Shown here: positions 49,805 to 58,734 of the stretch, in pieces
How the letters are laid out: each line of letters starts with the position of its first letter
How positions within the stretch are numbered: position 1 is the first letter of the stretch
Origin: Alteromonas sp. BL110
GTDB taxonomy: Bacteria > Pseudomonadota > Gammaproteobacteria > Enterobacterales > Alteromonadaceae
DNA: 64,000 bases
Reading direction: 5' to 3'
Assembly: GCF_003443615.1 (NCBI RefSeq)
Contig: NZ_CP031967.1
Span: 620,001-684,000 of the forward strand
Notes under the pieces: model-generated
The model's database searches: none
Seen by the model: only the letters and a program-made list of their open reading frames with translations
Told to the model about the DNA's origin: nothing
Position numbers and translations under genes: made by a program

Positions 49805-50485
49805 ATGACCCTTTCTCTGTTTGCGTCACACTGCTTAGCATTAGTAGCCTTGCTACTGGCTGGACAACAACTGAGGGATCACTACGTTATCGAGTTTCCA
49901 AAGCTCGAACAGGAAGTTAAAAATAATTTTGGAGCTGACAAAGCATTACATGTTAGCGCGCTTGAAACTAAACTTAACGACCTTGAAAACAAGGCCATTA
50001 AAGAGCAGCTTATCGGTGTAAACGCTTTTTTTGACGAGCATATCCAATACGCTACTGACGATATCGTATTCAAACAAAAAGACTATTGGGCCACGCCTTC
50101 TGAGCTTTTTGGTCATTCTCGCGGAGATTGTGAGGATTATGCCATTGCAAAATACGTAGCTCTGCTACACTTAGGTATCGATAGTTCTAAACTTCGCCTC
50201 ATTTATGTAAAAGCGAAGATTGGTAGAAGCCGAGTAACGCAAGCACATATGGTTTTGGGATACTATGATTCCCCTTCATCGGATCCTTTGGTGCTAGATA
50301 GCTTAGTGTCTAATGTGTTGCCAGGTTCTCAACGGACGGACTTAATTCCTGTATTCAGTTTTAATGATTCGGGTATTTGGCAGCCGGGTAAAACTGCACA
50401 AGTTTCTTCGTCTACCAGCAGACTATCAAGGTGGCGTGATGTTATTGAGCGCATGAAACAAGAGGGGATTAGCAGAAGGTCTTAG
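49805..50485 (+). CDS. lapG: LapG-type periplasmic cysteine protease
   Basis: A 226-residue transglutaminase-like protease that cuts the giant adhesin LapA when c-di-GMP is low. One N-terminal hydrophobic segment (about 3-20) exports it. The likely catalytic triad is Cys109 (RGDCEDYAIAK), His148 (TQAHMVLGY) and Asp165 (LVLDSLV). Glu110 and Asp111 fit the calcium-binding region of the family. It lies six bases before lapD. The substrate motif TAAG is present in the adhesin at 58735. Confidence 0.95.
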   Translation: MTLSLFASHCLALVALLLAGQQLRDHYVIEFPKLEQEVKNNFGADKALHVSALETKLNDLENKAIKEQLIGVNAFFDEHIQYATDDIVFKQKDYWATPSELFGHSRGDCEDYAIAKYVALLHLGIDSSKLRLIYVKAKIGRSRVTQAHMVLGYYDSPSSDPLVLDSLVSNVLPGSQRTDLIPVFSFNDSGIWQPGKTAQVSSSTSRLSRWRDVIERMKQEGISRRS

Positions 50486-50491
50486 GAGTTT

Positions 50492-52426
50492 ATGTCAATA
50501 ACAAGAGAATTATGGCTTGCCATAGCAGTTGTTGTCCTTGTTGCAATTGCAGGTAGCGTCACAATTCATGGAATAACTACCAAGCAATACGTAGAAGAGC
50601 AGCTTTATTCAAAAAACCTAGACAACGCTAGTATGCTTGCCCTTACCCTAAGTGGGCTTGACAAAGACCCTGTTTCACTAGATCTTTTCATAATGTCACA
50701 ATTTGACATTGGTCACTACGCTTCCATTGTGCTTCAAAAATCTAACGGTGAAATTGTCTCTGCACACACCCACGAAGTGCAATTAGATGAAGATACGCCA
50801 AAGTGGTTTTCAGATAATTTTTCTCCCATAGTCAAACCAGGTATCGCCCAAGTAAGCGAAGGTTGGGGTCAGTACGGCACGGTTTATGTCGAGACGGATA
50901 CTAGCTTTGCGGTGGCATCAATGTGGCGCGCTACACAGCGACTTATTTTTGGTTTATCTCTTGTGGGCATATTTTCGGGCCTGTTAGGCGGCTGGGCGCT
51001 ACGCTTCATTATTCGCCCACTAGACGGTGTCGTGCGCCAGGCTGAATCATTCCAACAAATGCAATTTATCCAGCTAAAGGAGCCTCGCACCTTAGAGCTT
51101 AAGCGTGTAGTGCGCGCCATGAACTTTCTTGCTTCTAACTCTAGAAAGATCATGGATGAAGAAAATACACGGCTAGATCTCATGCGCTACAAAACGCAGT
51201 TTGACGACGAGTCTGGCGTTGCTAACAGAGATTACTTTATTTCAATTTTAAAAGGGCAGCTGGCATTTAGAGACACTGAAGGGGTGAACTGCCTTTTCTT
51301 CGTCAGATTTACCGAAGGCGAAGGCTTTTTACGCTCACCTGCAAATATCAGAAAAAGGCGCATTCGCGATTTTGTTGAGGAGATTAATGACTGCCTTTCA
51401 TTACATCATCATCAGTTTACTGACAGCCGTATTGCAAGAATGCAAAGAAATGAATTCGCTATTTTACTCACGGAAACCCATGATGCTGTTGCTATTTCAG
51501 AAGCGGTCCATGGCGCGTGTTTAAGTGCGTTTAGTGATGTAGGTGACCCCAAGGTATTTCAATCCGTTGTTAAACTTCGCCCAGACGATAGTTTCTCTGC
51601 CCTGTTGATGCGGGCAGATGCGATGATTGATGAAGCAGAACTGTTAGATATGGATGAGCCGTTTATCGAATCAACGCTCAAAGAATTTATTAGCTTGGTA
51701 GAGCAAAAACGCTGGGAAAAAGAACTACAAAATACTATTGACGAATGTGGTGTAGAAACCTTTAACTTCCCGGTTTTAGATATTGACCGAAATTTGGTTC
51801 ACTATCAGAGTTGGGCGGGCGTCACTATAGATGGCGAGCTAAGGAAAAGTGGTTATTATACCCATTGGGCTCGATATTTAGGGCTCTTACCCCAGCTAGA
51901 ACTAACCACAGTTACCAGCTTAATCAACTACATAAACCGCACTAATACAAACTCGAAGTTTGCTTTTTTATGTTCTGAGCAATTTATGCTCAACCCAGAA
52001 ATTCTAGCTCAACTTTATTATCAAATTGGGACCAACGAAAAAGCGGCAAAACAATTATGTCTTGAAGTACGAGAGTCAACAGCTACGCGCTTCCCTGATG
52101 AGTTTAGAGACTTTTGTTCAACGCTTAAAGCCAAGGAATGCGAAGTGGGTTTAAAGCGAGTTGGAGAGTCCTTCTCGCAGTTGTTGAATGTTCAGGAAAT
52201 GGGTTTGGATTATGTAAAAATCGACTCTGCGTTTATGGCAGATATCGATTACAATCCTGCCAATCACGCCTTTATACGTGGCTTCTGCTCCCTTGCCCAT
52301 ACTTTTGGTATAAAAGTTTATGCAGACGGAGTTAAGCGCTCCGATCATCAGGAACTATTCATTGAATTAGGGATAGACGGTGTGGTTTCACATATTGAAG
52401 TTATAGAGCATCTTTTAGATGACTAA
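50492..52426 (+). CDS. lapD: LapD-type c-di-GMP receptor (degenerate GGDEF-EAL)
   Basis: A 644-residue inner-membrane receptor. TM1 covers about 7-28. The periplasmic LapD_MoxY_N domain has EGWGQYGT with Trp125, the position known in LapD to contact LapG. TM2 covers about 151-174, followed by HAMP. The GGDEF domain is degenerate (QRNEF in place of GGDEF), and the EAL domain lacks the EAL motif (HYQSWAGV), so it should bind c-di-GMP rather than make or degrade it. AGGAG precedes the ATG. The 3' end overlaps the convergent LuxR gene by 26 bases. Confidence 0.95.
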   Translation: MSITRELWLAIAVVVLVAIAGSVTIHGITTKQYVEEQLYSKNLDNASMLALTLSGLDKDPVSLDLFIMSQFDIGHYASIVLQKSNGEIVSAHTHEVQLDEDTPKWFSDNFSPIVKPGIAQVSEGWGQYGTVYVETDTSFAVASMWRATQRLIFGLSLVGIFSGLLGGWALRFIIRPLDGVVRQAESFQQMQFIQLKEPRTLELKRVVRAMNFLASNSRKIMDEENTRLDLMRYKTQFDDESGVANRDYFISILKGQLAFRDTEGVNCLFFVRFTEGEGFLRSPANIRKRRIRDFVEEINDCLSLHHHQFTDSRIARMQRNEFAILLTETHDAVAISEAVHGACLSAFSDVGDPKVFQSVVKLRPDDSFSALLMRADAMIDEAELLDMDEPFIESTLKEFISLVEQKRWEKELQNTIDECGVETFNFPVLDIDRNLVHYQSWAGVTIDGELRKSGYYTHWARYLGLLPQLELTTVTSLINYINRTNTNSKFAFLCSEQFMLNPEILAQLYYQIGTNEKAAKQLCLEVRESTATRFPDEFRDFCSTLKAKECEVGLKRVGESFSQLLNVQEMGLDYVKIDSAFMADIDYNPANHAFIRGFCSLAHTFGIKVYADGVKRSDHQELFIELGIDGVVSHIEVIEHLLDD

Positions 52427-52997
52427 ATTCGCCTATACGAAGCAATAAGCTTATCCGGTCTTTCGCTTCAAACTTGTGAAGGAGCGTACCAACATATTCT
52501 TTAACGGTACGCTCTGTAATACCGTGCTCTCTAGCTATCTCCTTGTTGCTTAACCCTTCCAAAATACCATTTAACACATCTTTTTCTCGGTTGGTTAGCT
52601 CACGCAGCACAGGTAAATTACGCTTCGTCTGCAAGTTCGCAGCGACATTTGAAGTAGTCACTGTCAATAATTCATTGGGCAACCACATGCCTCCAGCTTC
52701 TATAACACGTGCTACAGAAGACAGTAGAGATTGTGTCCCTAGCGCATGGCAATATGCTCTAGCACCTAACATTAGTGCTGTTTGCATCTCTAGGCGGTCA
52801 TATTTGTAGGTGAGCAAAACGAGGTTATCGGCTTTTTGTTTTGCCTCAAGCAGTAACTGACGCCAGCTTTTATCGCTCGCCATAATCCATACACAGTCAC
52901 TACTATCGCACTTTAATTCATTGACACTACTATAACTAGACCAAGAGTATTGAGTAAGTGCCCCTTGTAAGTCTTTTTCTGCGATAAAATGTCTCAT
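52401..52997 (-). CDS. LuxR-type transcriptional regulator of the adhesin locus
   Basis: A 198-residue regulator. The C-terminal LuxR/FixJ helix-turn-helix (about 130-195) has LTNREKDVLNGILEGLSNKEI and ITERTVKEYVGTLLHKF. The N-terminal 120 residues resemble a receiver domain but lack an obvious full phosphorylation site, as in CsgD and VpsT. It starts one base before the lapC stop (TAATG), so it is translationally coupled to the secretion genes. It may control adhesin or matrix genes (inference). Confidence 0.9.
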   Translation of the reverse strand: MRHFIAEKDLQGALTQYSWSSYSSVNELKCDSSDCVWIMASDKSWRQLLLEAKQKADNLVLLTYKYDRLEMQTALMLGARAYCHALGTQSLLSSVARVIEAGGMWLPNELLTVTTSNVAANLQTKRNLPVLRELTNREKDVLNGILEGLSNKEIAREHGITERTVKEYVGTLLHKFEAKDRISLLLRIGEFSHLKDAL

Positions 52998-54364
52998 TAG
53001 CGCTCCCTCAGCGCAGAGGCTGTCACATTAAATAAGGGCGATAAAATGTAATTAAGAACGGTTTTCTTACCCGTTAAAATATCTACTTGCACAATCATGC
53101 CTGGCAGAATGTCCAAGGATTCATCTGCGATGCTTCGCTTTGTTTCAAGCCTGACAAGGTAATAGGTTTCATCTTTTTCATTGGTAATAGCATCTGCACT
53201 AATGTGCTGAACTTCAGCCGACATACCGCCATAAATAGTAAAATCGTATGCACTAAATTTCAGGATTGCCGGCTGCCCTTCCCTAATAAAAGCAATATCT
53301 TTCGGTGAAACTTTGGCCTCAACAATAAGCTGATCATCTTGAGGAACAAGCTCGACAACGGCACTACCTGGTGTAATAACGCCGCCAACTGTGTTGATGA
53401 GTAGTCGTTGAACCGTTCCATTAATAGGGGAGCGCAAGTCAGCTTGCGATACTACATCTTCTAAACTCGTTTGAGACTGCTGTAGCATAGCCATTTCACC
53501 AGTCGCATCGGTCAATTCTTGATTCCATCGATTGATTAGCTTTAGGCGGGCCTCTTCCTTCTTAATAATTTCTTCTTCAATAGCGTTAAGGCCTCGCTCT
53601 ATTGCCACTTTAGATTTGCTGATGTTGCCTTCAAGCTCTACTATTTGACGTTCTAATCTAAGAATTTCTATTTCCGACACTGCTCCTGATGCTAACAATG
53701 GCTTAGTCACCGCAAGCTCTTTTTTAGAAAGTGTCAGCACATTTTGATATTGAGAGAGATTAGCTCGCTCTTCTTCAACATCTTGTCGGCGTTGCAAAAT
53801 ACGGGAATCAGAACCCGCCGCGACTTCATCAAGCTCAGCTAAATTCGAGTTATAGAGTTTTCGCTCATTATCAACGATAGTAGGCGCCTCTTCCTTAAGT
53901 TCTCGATTAAACCGCAATACCTCGCCCTGGGTAAGCGCAGACAAGCGCTGTACCTTCGCGGCAAGTGCTGCAAACTGAGTGGTATTTTCTTCTAAACTGG
54001 ACAGAAAGCGCGTGGGATCGACTTTTAATAGCACTTGCCCTGCTTCAACGGTTTGTCCTTCACGCACTAAAATCTCCTGCACTATCCCGCCATCGTAGGA
54101 CTGGAGCACCTGCAGCTGTTGTGACGGAATAACCTTCCCATCACCTTTAGCAACTTCGTCAATCTCTGCGAAATAAGACCACACCACCAACAAAAACAGC
54201 ACTATTATTACAACATAGAGTAGGCCTCGGGCTTTTACCGGCGTTTGCATAATGCGCGACCATTCCGCTTCTAACACCCAATCTTGACCTGGAGGCGGCG
54301 CAAGCCAGCCTCGCATAAGCCTCTGTAGCCAATCTTTTTTTTCACCATCACTTTTCAAAATCAT
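52997..54364 (-). CDS. lapC: Type I secretion membrane fusion protein LapC (HlyD family)
   Basis: A 455-residue HlyD-family adaptor linking the ABC transporter to the outer-membrane pore. A single transmembrane helix lies near 47-67 (GLLYVVIIVLFLLVVWSYFA). It is followed by the biotinyl-lipoyl half (VVQEILVREGQTVEAGQVLLKV type), long coiled coils (about 130-300) and DLRSPINGTVQRLLI. It overlaps lapB by four bases (ATGA). Confidence 0.94.
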   Translation of the reverse strand: MILKSDGEKKDWLQRLMRGWLAPPPGQDWVLEAEWSRIMQTPVKARGLLYVVIIVLFLLVVWSYFAEIDEVAKGDGKVIPSQQLQVLQSYDGGIVQEILVREGQTVEAGQVLLKVDPTRFLSSLEENTTQFAALAAKVQRLSALTQGEVLRFNRELKEEAPTIVDNERKLYNSNLAELDEVAAGSDSRILQRRQDVEEERANLSQYQNVLTLSKKELAVTKPLLASGAVSEIEILRLERQIVELEGNISKSKVAIERGLNAIEEEIIKKEEARLKLINRWNQELTDATGEMAMLQQSQTSLEDVVSQADLRSPINGTVQRLLINTVGGVITPGSAVVELVPQDDQLIVEAKVSPKDIAFIREGQPAILKFSAYDFTIYGGMSAEVQHISADAITNEKDETYYLVRLETKRSIADESLDILPGMIVQVDILTGKKTVLNYILSPLFNVTASALRER

Positions 54365-56520
54365 GGCGCCCTCTTCAATACTTGACTGGGTTGTCTAAAC
54401 TGCACCAATACCTCTTCCTTTTTACCATCTGCAATAACTTTTCCGTTTTCTACAACAATTACCCGTTCTACTAAATCGAGCAATGTGGTTCTGTGCGTAT
54501 TGATAATGAGAGTTTTACCTGCTGTTGCCGCTTTAATCGTTTCCTTCATTTGCGCTTCATTGGTTGAATCCATGGCTGAAGTTGGTTCATCCATAATGTA
54601 GATTGCAGGGTCTCGCACTATGGCTCTTGCCATCGCCACCGCCTGGCGCTGGCCTCCTGATAGTAAGCAGCCGCGTTCACCCACATTTTGCTCTATGCCA
54701 CTCGCACTTCCATTGACTAACTTTGCCAAACCGCACTGACTTATGATCTCCCAAAACTCAGCGTCATCAAGATGCGTATCCTCTGGCAAGATATTGTCTT
54801 TTAGTGAGCCATGAAAAAGACTCACATCTTGCGGGACATAGCCTATTTGTTTACGCAATAACGTTGGGTCATACTGCTGAAGGTCTATCCCATCCAACAA
54901 AAGTTGCCCCGATTCAGGGCGATAAAAAGCCATGATGAGCTTGTTCAAGGTTGATTTTCCGCATCCGTTTTTACCCAAGATAGCGACGTGTTCTCCATGT
55001 TTGATAGAGAAGTTAATGTCCTTCAACGCGAGAACGGTTTCATCTGGATACTTAAAACAGAGCTGGCTAGCATCAATATTCCCTTTTAGCACGACATTAT
55101 TTTTTATTTGCTTGTTGCTACCTGTTTCACTTGGCAGAGACATTATGTCATCAAGGGCATTTTTTGCGGTTTCAGCATGATGGAACTGCGCAAGCAATGC
55201 TGCCGCCTGAGAAACAGGCCCCATAGCTCGGCTTGATAGTAAATAAGCAGCAATTAACCCACCTTGGGTAATTACCCCCTCAATAATAAGGTAAACGCCA
55301 GTGAGAATGATAACTACGCCCACCGATTGCTGGATCCAAAGCGCTGCGTTATTTACCGACATAGATACTAGGCGGAGTTTGGCGTTCACTTTGGCTAGAA
55401 AAATGGTCTGCTTTTCCCATGCGCTTTGGTTTCTGCTTTGGTAACCAAACGCTTTAACGTCTTCTAGTGACGTAACGCTTTCAGTCACAAGCGAGCTTTT
55501 GCGAGAGCTGATTTCCATCGACTCTTCAGAAAGAGAACGCATTACCCGCTGCGCCTTCATCGCATAAAGGAAAAGAGCAGTGGCGCCAATTAGAATTGGA
55601 ATGATCAGATAAATATCAATCATGGCGATAATGACGACAAACAGTAGCCCGAAGGGTAAATCGACCAGCGCCACTAAAGTGACAGAACCAAAGAACTGCC
55701 TAATACTTTCAAAAGACTGTAAGCTATTTATGAAAGAGCCACTTTTAGCGGGCTTGCTAGCTAAGTTTATAGACAGCACTTTTTCCATTATTTTCGCCGA
55801 TAGCGTGACGTCTAATCGACTCGCCGCCAACTCTACAAAGTACTGTCTAAGCATGCGCAATAAAAAATCTGCCGCTAGCACAAGTAAAACGCCAATAGCA
55901 AGCGCCCACATAGTTTCTAAAGCAGCATTTGGCACTACCCTGTCGTATACATTCATCACGAACAGGGGTAATGCGATAGAAAGCAAACTGATAAAAACGG
56001 ACGCCAAAAGAACATCGCGATACAAACCTTTTGCTGTTCTAATGGAGGACCACAACCAATGGCCTACTGATGACTTGTCTATTTGAGCATTGGTTTCTTG
56101 TGCATTCATCTCGGGGCGAGCGAAAATGACATACCCTGTATAACTGTCACTTAGCTCATCTCTTGGTACTTCGAGCACAGCGTCATCGAGCTCCGGATAT
56201 GAGACTCTGGCATGGGTTTTATCAAGCCCATGTAATACGCAGGCTTGCTTATCTCTAAGCACTAAAACAGCGGGCAATATCGCAGTATTGATATGGTCTA
56301 AATCCCGTTTTACAGTTCTACTGGCCAGCCCCGCTCGTTTCGCTGCGCGTTCAAACCCCGTAGGAGACAACTCTCCGTGGTCCAAGGGCAGTCCGCTAAG
56401 CAGGCTAACTCGAGATACATCCAAATGGTGGGCATGGCAGATTGTTATTAAACAATCCATCAATACGCCACCTTGTTTCTCAAGATATGATATGTCGCTG
56501 TCGACCTTTTTTTCCTTCAT
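54361..56520 (-). CDS. lapB: Type I secretion ABC transporter LapB
   Basis: A 719-residue ABC exporter. The N-terminal 130 residues form a C39-like domain without the catalytic Cys context, typical of RTX adhesin transporters. About five or six transmembrane helices follow (160-460). The nucleotide-binding domain has Walker A GKNGCGKST, signature LSGGQRQAVAMAR and Walker B IYIMDEPTSAMD. The substrate should be the giant adhesin next to lapE. Confidence 0.95.
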   Translation of the reverse strand: MKEKKVDSDISYLEKQGGVLMDCLITICHAHHLDVSRVSLLSGLPLDHGELSPTGFERAAKRAGLASRTVKRDLDHINTAILPAVLVLRDKQACVLHGLDKTHARVSYPELDDAVLEVPRDELSDSYTGYVIFARPEMNAQETNAQIDKSSVGHWLWSSIRTAKGLYRDVLLASVFISLLSIALPLFVMNVYDRVVPNAALETMWALAIGVLLVLAADFLLRMLRQYFVELAASRLDVTLSAKIMEKVLSINLASKPAKSGSFINSLQSFESIRQFFGSVTLVALVDLPFGLLFVVIIAMIDIYLIIPILIGATALFLYAMKAQRVMRSLSEESMEISSRKSSLVTESVTSLEDVKAFGYQSRNQSAWEKQTIFLAKVNAKLRLVSMSVNNAALWIQQSVGVVIILTGVYLIIEGVITQGGLIAAYLLSSRAMGPVSQAAALLAQFHHAETAKNALDDIMSLPSETGSNKQIKNNVVLKGNIDASQLCFKYPDETVLALKDINFSIKHGEHVAILGKNGCGKSTLNKLIMAFYRPESGQLLLDGIDLQQYDPTLLRKQIGYVPQDVSLFHGSLKDNILPEDTHLDDAEFWEIISQCGLAKLVNGSASGIEQNVGERGCLLSGGQRQAVAMARAIVRDPAIYIMDEPTSAMDSTNEAQMKETIKAATAGKTLIINTHRTTLLDLVERVIVVENGKVIADGKKEEVLVQFRQPSQVLKRAP

Positions 56521-56537
56521 ACAGGTCTACCACATCA

Positions 56538-58487
56538 CTATTGCGTTGAAGGAAGCTGGATGATAGCCGCCTCAATTCTACGATTACGGGCATTAGCCGC
56601 TTCTGACTCTTCATCGACAAGCGGACGAGTTTCCCCATAACCGACGGCGGTGATTCTTCTAGCCTCTATGTTTGCTTTTGTCATAAGCATTGATGCGACA
56701 GTTTTCGCTCTGCGTTCAGACAAACGCTGATTGTAGGCGGCGTCTCCATCTAAAGATGCATGACCGTGAATGATCACTCCAGAATTAGCGTCACTATTAA
56801 GCGCATCAATAACCTCTTGAAGGGAGTTCTCATACTCAGGTAAAACCTCGGTAGAATTAGAGGCAAACTCAATGTTTACGTTAAACGACTCTATTATATT
56901 TGCGTTGTCCAAGGTGAAGTCTGCAGCACTTGGTTCTGGCGCTAATTCAGGCTCCTCTTTCGCTTCACAACCAAAGTCATCGACCATAGCGCCTGGTGTT
57001 GAATCTACACAGTCATCCCATAAATCAACAATACCGTCACCATCAGAATCGCGCTTTAGAATATTCAATTCATCTTCAAAGTCAGTGCGAACTACAGGGC
57101 ATACGTAATTAGGGTCGTAGGTGATTTTTTCTTCCGCTTTGTCTAATACATCAGGCACGCCATCTTTTGTTATTCCTAACGTTTGCGCTAAGCTTCCAGA
57201 TGCTGCAAGCAGTCTTACTCGTGCTTTTTCTAGCGTATACTGCGCTTCCAAGTAAGCACGACTAGATTCATAGTACTCATTTTCTGAATCGAGCAAATCC
57301 AATAAAGAGCGTTCACCTATGGTGAATTGGTCCATGTATGCAGATTTCACTCTGTCTGAAGATAGTCTATGTGCATTCAGCGCAGGAAGTTGCTCTGTAA
57401 TATTGATGATGTCGTTATAAGCAATCTGTACCGTTTGTCTCATATCGATACAGGCTTTATCTCTTAAGTCTTTTGCTAAGTCTACCTGCGACAGAGCCTG
57501 CCTTATAGCCGCGCTATCCGACCCACCATTATACAAGTTATAGGAAAAATTAACGCCAACACTTGCCTCGGTGATGGTGTTATTTAATGCAGCTTGATCT
57601 CGTGTTTGCGCACCGTAACTTGCGGTCAAATTGACCTGAGGGTGATATAGACTCTTTGCACTATCTACTGCATAACGCTGCGCATCAATATTATAAATAG
57701 CAGCATTAAACTGTGGATTAGTGCCGTAGGCGCTGGTAAGTAAAGATTGAATATCCGTGACGTTTGCATCAACAAAAGCAGAGTTTATCGATACTGACTG
57801 TAAGTTTTGAGCGGGTTTCTCCCCTACCAACCGTAAAAAGCGAGCGGTAACATCGTGCAAATTAGATAGCTCAGTAAGCACGTTAGACTCGGCAAGAGAA
57901 AGGCGACCACTGATTTGCTCTAAGTCAGCTCTACGACCTACCCCAGCTTCCACGCTTTCTTCAATTTGTTTGAACACATCAACGTGAGTTATCAGGTTTT
58001 CTTCAGCAAGCTTTAAGAGCTCTCGAAACAACTGAACATCCATATAAGCAAGGGCGGTATCTAACGACTTTTGCTCAATTTCGCCCATTAGTTCAAAAAA
58101 ACGTACAACTTGCGCTTGCTTAAACCGCTTTACCTCACTGCTTGTTAAAAAGCCGTCGTATAACATTTGGGTGAGGGTGATTTGAGCTGTGTGCCCCATA
58201 TATTCACGGTCCAAACCATAGTTTCTATCGGTATACGCGCTCGAGGCTAATACATCGACCTGCGGTCGAAAACCGCCACGCGCAATATCAACGTCTGACA
58301 TTGCTACCTGGAGTTGACGCCAGCTGGCTTGTACTTCCGGATTTTCGTTTACGACCTTGCGAACATAATCTTCCAAACTCACCGGCGAGTTGTTTACACC
58401 GTTGCTTTGTGCAATAGCAGCATGAGTAAGCACAGCGCCAGTTACTCCAATAACAACTTTGGTAAGCACTGAATTAATCAACTTCAT
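56538..58487 (-). CDS. lapE: TolC-family outer-membrane channel fused to an OmpA-like domain (LapE type)
   Basis: A 649-residue protein. A signal peptide covers about 1-26 (THAAIAQ). The TolC domain (about 35-455) has the repeated coiled coils and a LYNGGSDSAAIRQALSQ-type segment. It is followed by a thrombospondin-3-like DSDGDGIVDLWDDCVDSTPG near 483-502. The OmpA C-terminal domain (about 540-645) has VEFASNSTEVLP, HGHASLDGDAAYNQRLSERR and ITAVGYGETRPL. In some relatives the TolC and OmpA-type proteins are separate genes. Here they form one chain that could hold the channel to peptidoglycan. Confidence 0.9.
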   Translation of the reverse strand: MKLINSVLTKVVIGVTGAVLTHAAIAQSNGVNNSPVSLEDYVRKVVNENPEVQASWRQLQVAMSDVDIARGGFRPQVDVLASSAYTDRNYGLDREYMGHTAQITLTQMLYDGFLTSSEVKRFKQAQVVRFFELMGEIEQKSLDTALAYMDVQLFRELLKLAEENLITHVDVFKQIEESVEAGVGRRADLEQISGRLSLAESNVLTELSNLHDVTARFLRLVGEKPAQNLQSVSINSAFVDANVTDIQSLLTSAYGTNPQFNAAIYNIDAQRYAVDSAKSLYHPQVNLTASYGAQTRDQAALNNTITEASVGVNFSYNLYNGGSDSAAIRQALSQVDLAKDLRDKACIDMRQTVQIAYNDIINITEQLPALNAHRLSSDRVKSAYMDQFTIGERSLLDLLDSENEYYESSRAYLEAQYTLEKARVRLLAASGSLAQTLGITKDGVPDVLDKAEEKITYDPNYVCPVVRTDFEDELNILKRDSDGDGIVDLWDDCVDSTPGAMVDDFGCEAKEEPELAPEPSAADFTLDNANIIESFNVNIEFASNSTEVLPEYENSLQEVIDALNSDANSGVIIHGHASLDGDAAYNQRLSERRAKTVASMLMTKANIEARRITAVGYGETRPLVDEESEAANARNRRIEAAIIQLPSTQ

Positions 58488-58734
58488 ATATGCGTCTCAC
58501 TATATAAAAACTAGGCGACATTTGTGTCGTTTCCTACATTTAAAAAGTAGACGCTATATGTATTTCTGCAAACCTAACCTTCAATTAAATAGACTAAATA
58601 TTAATAAATTAGGGGTAACTACCTAGAGCTTATACCAAAGAATAAGTGCTCTCCGTACCACGGTCCGGTAACCGATTTAAAAACCTCTGCTACGCTTTTT
58701 CTATAGCGTGATATTTATTGATTGAGAGGGAAAT
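58488..58734. other. Divergent intergenic region between lapE and the adhesin gene
   Basis: A 247-base region that must hold promoters for both divergent genes. It is AT-rich in the half next to lapE. A small hairpin (ACGCT, loop, AGCGT) lies near 58690-58710, ahead of the adhesin start, and a GAGAGGG ribosome site is present. I could not assign a sigma factor. Confidence 0.4.
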
